Below are positions 60,271 to 64,000 of a stretch of 64,000 bases of DNA, piece after piece. Position 1 is the first letter of the stretch. The number at the start of each line of letters is the position of its first letter. Source of the stretch: Cupriavidus necator. Its GTDB lineage: Bacteria; Pseudomonadota; Gammaproteobacteria; Burkholderiales; Burkholderiaceae. A model generated the notes under the pieces. It was not told where the DNA came from. It saw nothing but the letters and a program-made list of their open reading frames with translations, and did not search any database. Location of the stretch: assembly GCF_013141915.1 (NCBI RefSeq), contig NZ_SROX01000005.1, forward strand, positions 124,001 to 188,000. Direction: 5' to 3'. The position numbers and the translations under genes were made by a program.

Positions 60271-61029
60271 ATGCAGACTGATGGTTCCCTTCCTTCGCTA
60301 GACCTTGCCGGCCATGTCGCCACGATCACCTTGCGCCGCCCCGAGGTGGCCAACCGGCTTGGGCCGGACGACCTGGCCGAACTGCAGCGCCATGTCGAGG
60401 CCGTCAATGCCAGCGACGTGCGGGTGCTGCGGCTGCGCAGCACCGGCAAATACTTCTGCAGCGGCTTCGACATCGGCCGGCTCGCGGCCGGACAGCGCGG
60501 CGCCGGCTTCGAAACCCTGGTCAACGCGCTGGAAGACTGCCGCGCCGTCACCATTGCCGAGATCCACGGGGGCGTCTACGGCGGCGGCACCGACCTGGCG
60601 CTGGCGTGCGACTTCCGGCTCGGCACCGCGGCGGTCGACATGTTCATGCCCGCGGCGCGGCTGGGCCTGCATTTCTACCAGCGCGGCATGGAACGCTATA
60701 TCAGCCGGCTGGGACTGAACCACGCCAAGCGCCTGTTCCTGACCGCCGAGCGCATCGATGCCGACGAGATGCTCCGCTGCGGCTTCCTGACCGAATTGCT
60801 GCCCGCCGAACGCCTGCGCGAGCGCGCGCAGCAACTCGGCGACACCGTGGCCGGGCTGGCGCCATTGGCGGTGCAAGGCATGAAGCGGCACCTGAACGAG
60901 ATCAGCCATGGCCGTCTGGATGCCGCGGCGCTGGCGGCCGACATCGGCGCGGCCAGCGGCTCGCAGGATATCCGCGAAGGCGCGCTGGCCTGGCAGGAGA
61001 AGCGCCAGCCGCGGTTTACCGGGACCTGA
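60271..61029 (+). CDS. Enoyl-CoA hydratase/isomerase (crotonase) family protein
   Basis: A 252-residue crotonase. HVATITLRRPEVANRLGPDD opens the fold, KYFCSGFDIGRL (about 63-74) gives the oxyanion-hole loop, and IHGGVYGGGTDLALACDFRL (about 99-118) gives the second. The usual catalytic glutamates near 110 and 130 are not obvious (GGGTDLALACD and FMPAARLGLHF), so the activity may not be plain hydration. GGAG lies before the ATG; it follows the GST by 20 bases and ends the unit. Confidence 0.88.
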   Translation: MQTDGSLPSLDLAGHVATITLRRPEVANRLGPDDLAELQRHVEAVNASDVRVLRLRSTGKYFCSGFDIGRLAAGQRGAGFETLVNALEDCRAVTIAEIHGGVYGGGTDLALACDFRLGTAAVDMFMPAARLGLHFYQRGMERYISRLGLNHAKRLFLTAERIDADEMLRCGFLTELLPAERLRERAQQLGDTVAGLAPLAVQGMKRHLNEISHGRLDAAALAADIGAASGSQDIREGALAWQEKRQPRFTGT

Positions 61030-61054
61030 GCCGCCCCCCCTGAAGCGGCGGCGG

Positions 61055-61942
61055 CTACTGGCGCCGCTGCATCACCCAGTCCACCGCGCGCGCCAGGAAC
61101 GGCGAGGTGTCGCCTTCGCGATAGCTCATGATCACCGGCGAGACGAAACCCGGCGCATCGATGGGGCAATAGCGCACATCGTCGCGGTGCAAGCGCTGGA
61201 TCGACGCCGGCACCAGCGTGATGCCGATGCCGGCGGCCACCAGCCCAAGCGCGGTCTGCAGTTCGTTGGCTTCCTGCACCACGCGCAGCTGCAGGCCTTG
61301 CGCGCGGAACAGCGACAGCAAGTGGTCGGCGTAGCTGGGGCGCGGCCTGGCCGGATAAAGGATGAACGGACGTGCCGCCAGCGCCTGCGGCGTCAGCGCC
61401 TTGCGGCGCGGTGCCGGCAGGCGCGCGGGCAGCGCCGCCACCAGCGGTTCGGCCATCACCACCTGCTGGCGGATGGCGGGATCGTTCAGCGCGATGCGGC
61501 CGAAGCCCAGGTCGATGCGACCGGCCTTGAGCGCCTCGATCTGTTCGACGGTGATCATCTCGGCCAGTCCGACCTCCACCTGCTGGCCGCGGTCCGATTC
61601 GCGCAGTTCCCGGATCAGCTCAGGCAGCACGCCATACAGCACCGACGGCACGAAACCGATGCCGAACCAGCGCTTTTCCTCGCGCCCGATTCGGCGCGTG
61701 CCCGCAATGGTCTCTTCCAGCCGCTGCGTCAGCTGCGTGGTCTGCTCCAGCAGGAAGCGGCCCGCCTCGGTCAGGCGCAGGCCGCGGCCGATGCGGTCGA
61801 ACAGCGCCACGCCCACTTCCTCTTCCAGCTGCCGGATCTGGCGCGACAGCGGCGGCTGCGCCATATGCAGCCGCTCGGCGGCACGGGTCACGTTGAGTTC
61901 CTGCGCCACGACCTGGAAATAGCGTAGGTGCCGGAGTTCCAT
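61055..61942 (-). CDS. LysR-family regulator, CatM/BenM-like
   Basis: A 295-residue LysR regulator. The HTH segment MELRHLRYFQVVAQELNVTR then AAERLHMAQPPLSRQIRQLE is of the CatM/BenM/CatR type, and the effector domain includes RRIGREEKRWFGIGFVPSVL. GGAGAAGGATGCCC precedes ATG 61942. It is divergent from catB with an ATAC-N7-GTAT box between, so muconate is the expected inducer by family knowledge. Confidence 0.9.
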   Translation of the reverse strand: MELRHLRYFQVVAQELNVTRAAERLHMAQPPLSRQIRQLEEEVGVALFDRIGRGLRLTEAGRFLLEQTTQLTQRLEETIAGTRRIGREEKRWFGIGFVPSVLYGVLPELIRELRESDRGQQVEVGLAEMITVEQIEALKAGRIDLGFGRIALNDPAIRQQVVMAEPLVAALPARLPAPRRKALTPQALAARPFILYPARPRPSYADHLLSLFRAQGLQLRVVQEANELQTALGLVAAGIGITLVPASIQRLHRDDVRYCPIDAPGFVSPVIMSYREGDTSPFLARAVDWVMQRRQ

Positions 61943-61956
61943 GGGCATCCTTCTCC

Positions 61957-61971
61957 ATACCTTTTAGGTAT
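61957..61971. promoter_or_regulatory. CatM/BenM-type LysR box
   Basis: ATACC-TTTTA-GGTAT is a perfect dyad and matches ATAC-N7-GTAT exactly, the site used by CatM and BenM. It lies 15 bases from the LysR start and about 80 bases before catB. Confidence 0.7.
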
Positions 61972-62052
61972 TGATCGAGACATCATCGGTCTTGGACACC
62001 GATAAAGTCAAGCCGCATACTTGGCCACTACTCCAAATTGCATCGACAAGGT

Positions 62053-63171
62053 ATGAACCCGACTATCACTTCGGTGGAAGCCATCCTGGTGGACCTGCCC
62101 ACCATCCGCGCCCACCAGCTGGCCATGGCGACGATGCAGCAGCAGACGCTGGTGATCGTGCGGCTGCGCTGCAGCGATGGCGTGGAAGGCATCGGCGAGG
62201 CCACCACCATCGGCGGGCTGTCTTATGGCGACGAAAGCCCCGAAGGCATCAAGCTGACCATCGACACCTACCTGGCGCCGGCGCTGGCCGGCCAGGATGC
62301 CACCAATGTGCATGCCGCCATGGCGCGCCTGGGCAAGGTCGCGCGCGGCAACCGCTTTGCCAAGTCCGCGCTCGAGACCGCCTTGCTGGACGCGCAGGGC
62401 AAGCGCCTGGGCGTGCCGCTGGCCACGCTGCTCGGCGGCGCGGTGCGCGCGACGCTGCCGGTGCTGTGGACCCTGGCCAGCGGCGATACCGCGCGCGACA
62501 TTGCCGAGGCCGAGCAACTGCTGGCCCAGCGCCGGCACGACACCTTCAAGCTGAAGATCGGCCGGCGCAGCGTGCGCGACGATGTGGCGCACGTGGCCGC
62601 GATCAAGCGCGCGCTGGGCGATCGCGCGCGCGTCACGGTCGATGTCAACCAGGCCTGGAACGAAGCCGACGCGGCCACCGGCATCGCCATGCTGGAGGCC
62701 GCCGGCATCGACCTGATCGAGCAACCCACCCCGCGCGAGCACCGCATGGCGCTGGCGCGGCTGGCCGCGCGCTTCGTGGTGCCGATCATGGCCGACGAAG
62801 CGGTGTGCGGCCCCGAGGATGCGATGGAGCTGGCGCGCATCGGCGGCGCCGACGTGTTCGCGCTGAAGATCGCCAAGGCCGGCGGCCTCTTCGGCATGCT
62901 GCGCACCGCCGCGGTGGGCGATGCCGCGGGCATCGCGCTGTATGGCGGCACCATGCTCGAAGGCAGCGTCGGCACCATCGCGGCGGCGCACGGCTTCTGC
63001 ACGCTGCCGCAACTGGCATGGGGCACCGAGCTGTTCGGTCCGCTGCTGCTCAAGGACGATATCGTGCAGCAGCGGCCGCAGTACCGTGATTTCAGCCTGC
63101 ATCTGCCGGAAGGCCCGGGCCTGGGCCTGTCCCTGGATGAAGACAAGCTGGCGCACTACCGCCGCCACTGA
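62053..63171 (+). CDS. catB: Muconate cycloisomerase (cis,cis-muconate lactonizing enzyme)
   Basis: A 372-residue enolase-superfamily enzyme of catechol ortho-cleavage: cis,cis-muconate to muconolactone. Acid/base lysines K166 and K168 (TFKLKIG), metal ligands D197 (VDVNQAW), E223 (LIEQPT) and D248 (MADEAV) are all in place. The N-terminal MLE cap has ILVDLPTIRAHQLAMATMQQ. I start it at ATG 62053; a TTG five codons earlier is possible. A Bug gene follows 63 bases later in place of catC or catA. Confidence 0.94.
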   Translation: MNPTITSVEAILVDLPTIRAHQLAMATMQQQTLVIVRLRCSDGVEGIGEATTIGGLSYGDESPEGIKLTIDTYLAPALAGQDATNVHAAMARLGKVARGNRFAKSALETALLDAQGKRLGVPLATLLGGAVRATLPVLWTLASGDTARDIAEAEQLLAQRRHDTFKLKIGRRSVRDDVAHVAAIKRALGDRARVTVDVNQAWNEADAATGIAMLEAAGIDLIEQPTPREHRMALARLAARFVVPIMADEAVCGPEDAMELARIGGADVFALKIAKAGGLFGMLRTAAVGDAAGIALYGGTMLEGSVGTIAAAHGFCTLPQLAWGTELFGPLLLKDDIVQQRPQYRDFSLHLPEGPGLGLSLDEDKLAHYRRH

Positions 63172-63234
63172 GCCGGCAAGCCATTCCACGCCGGGCGCGT
63201 TGCGCGCGCCGGCGCATCACGCAGCGAGGAGACT

Positions 63235-64000
63235 ATGAAGACGTTATTCCAGCGGCTGGCAAGCACGGGCCGCGCAGGAGCGCTGGCACTGGCCGCCGGC
63301 CTGGCGTTGGCCGCACCGGCCGCGCACGCCGCCTATCCCGACCATCCGATCCGCTGGATCGTGCCATTCCCCGCGGGCGGCGCGATGGACAACATCGCCC
63401 GCACGCTTGGCGAAGAGATGTCGCGCTCGCTCGGCCAGGCCATCGTGGTGGAAAACCGCCCGGGCGCGGGCGGCAATATCGGCGCCGAACTGGTCGCGCG
63501 CGCACCCGCCGACGGCTATACCCTGATCATCGTCGCCAACGGCATGGCCGTGAACCCGGCGCTGTACGGGCGCCTGAGCTACGACCCGGTCAAGGACTTC
63601 GCTCCGGTGTCGCTGCTGGCGGTGGTGCCCAACGTGCTGGTGGCCAACAAGGCCCGGCGCCAGGAAACCACCATCAAGGACGTGGTCGCGCATGCCAAGG
63701 CTGCGCCGGGCAAATACACCTACGCTTCGGCGGGCAATGGCACCTCGATCCACCTGGCCGGGGAACTGTTCACCTCGATGGCCGGCATCGACATGCTGCA
63801 TATCCCGTACAAGGGCAGCGGCCCGGCCATGACGGATCTTCTGGGCGGCCAGGTCGACTACATGTTCGACAGCATCACTTCGGCCAAGCCGCATATCGAT
63901 TCGGGCAAGCTGACGGCGATCGCGGTCACCACCAGCAAGCGCTCGAGCGCGCTGCCCAATGTGCCGACGGTGGCCGAAGCCGGCTTGCCCGGCTACGAAC
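63235..64000 (+). CDS. Bug/TctC-family periplasmic substrate-binding protein, partial (3' end outside window)
   Basis: The first 255 residues of a TctC-family protein: signal peptide about 1-32 (LAAPAAHAA), then YPDHPIRWIVPFPAGGAMDN, VVENRPGAGGNIG, ADGYTLIIV and HIPYKGSGPAMTDLLGGQ. GAGGAGACT precedes ATG 63235. The frame is open to the window end, as expected for a protein of about 325 residues. Its place just after catB suggests a ligand that enters the catechol branch, such as an aromatic acid or muconate. Confidence 0.92.
   Translation, partial: MKTLFQRLASTGRAGALALAAGLALAAPAAHAAYPDHPIRWIVPFPAGGAMDNIARTLGEEMSRSLGQAIVVENRPGAGGNIGAELVARAPADGYTLIIVANGMAVNPALYGRLSYDPVKDFAPVSLLAVVPNVLVANKARRQETTIKDVVAHAKAAPGKYTYASAGNGTSIHLAGELFTSMAGIDMLHIPYKGSGPAMTDLLGGQVDYMFDSITSAKPHIDSGKLTAIAVTTSKRSSALPNVPTVAEAGLPGYE

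Overview
The window looks like a piece of a Burkholderiales chromosome, most likely Cupriavidus or a near relative. This is inferred from the very high GC, six TctC/Bug-type periplasmic carboxylate-binding proteins, a tandem glycine riboswitch, many CoA-dependent catabolic genes and a DUF3348-DUF802-OmpA-DUF2894 operon. I see no rRNA, tRNA, CRISPR array, intact mobile element or phage gene. The content is accessory-type metabolism, transport and regulation, with a few decayed gene fragments.

Layout. 1-2211: a Bug gene cut by the window edge, a divergent LysR gene with a 3' frameshift, and a decayed stretch. 2212-7603 (minus): a GlxA/AraC-type regulator, an AAHS-family MFS transporter, an amidase and an HD-domain hydrolase. 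7940-18398: a sigma-54 activator divergent from a cassette of a carboxyltransferase, a fused biotin carboxylase-BCCP-carboxyltransferase, a tandem CaiB/BaiF CoA-transferase and a Bug protein, with a visible -24/-12 promoter and twin palindromic activator sites. 18675-21300: a methyltransferase and a DadA-like FAD amino-acid dehydrogenase behind a tandem glycine riboswitch. 21510-25550: a TonB receptor, a secreted Asp-box propeller and a thioredoxin-like protein. 25581-28530: DUF3597, a porin and an MBL-fold hydrolase. 28555-32302: a GntR-controlled pair of Bug genes divergent from an amidohydrolase.

32343-37305 (minus) is the most intriguing locus. Four tightly coupled genes encode DUF3348, a 958-residue MotA/ExbB-like DUF802 protein with four 87-residue tail repeats, a MotB/OmpA-like partner and DUF2894. 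It reads as an uncharacterised ion-driven envelope motor with a long cytoplasmic rod, architecturally reminiscent of ZorAB but without the Zorya effectors.

37539-43428 (minus): a LacI-controlled ABC importer with a GpdQ-like phosphodiesterase. 43863-46304: two exported DUF1254/DUF1214 proteins. 46351-50175: a glyoxalase-fold protein, an orphan SsuA-like binding protein, and TctB-TctA without an adjacent TctC. 50307-52961 (minus): a phospholipase C and a small lipoprotein behind a likely Pho box. 53076-55208: a large-subunit catalase. 55323-61029: a GntR regulator, a Bug, a CaiB/BaiF transferase, and divergently a quinone oxidoreductase, a GST and an enoyl-CoA hydratase. 61055-64000: a CatM/BenM-like LysR regulator divergent from catB and a Bug gene cut by the window end.

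A recurring theme is capture of organic acids by Bug proteins next to CoA activation (CaiB/BaiF) or ring-cleavage enzymes, each under a local regulator whose probable operator can be seen.
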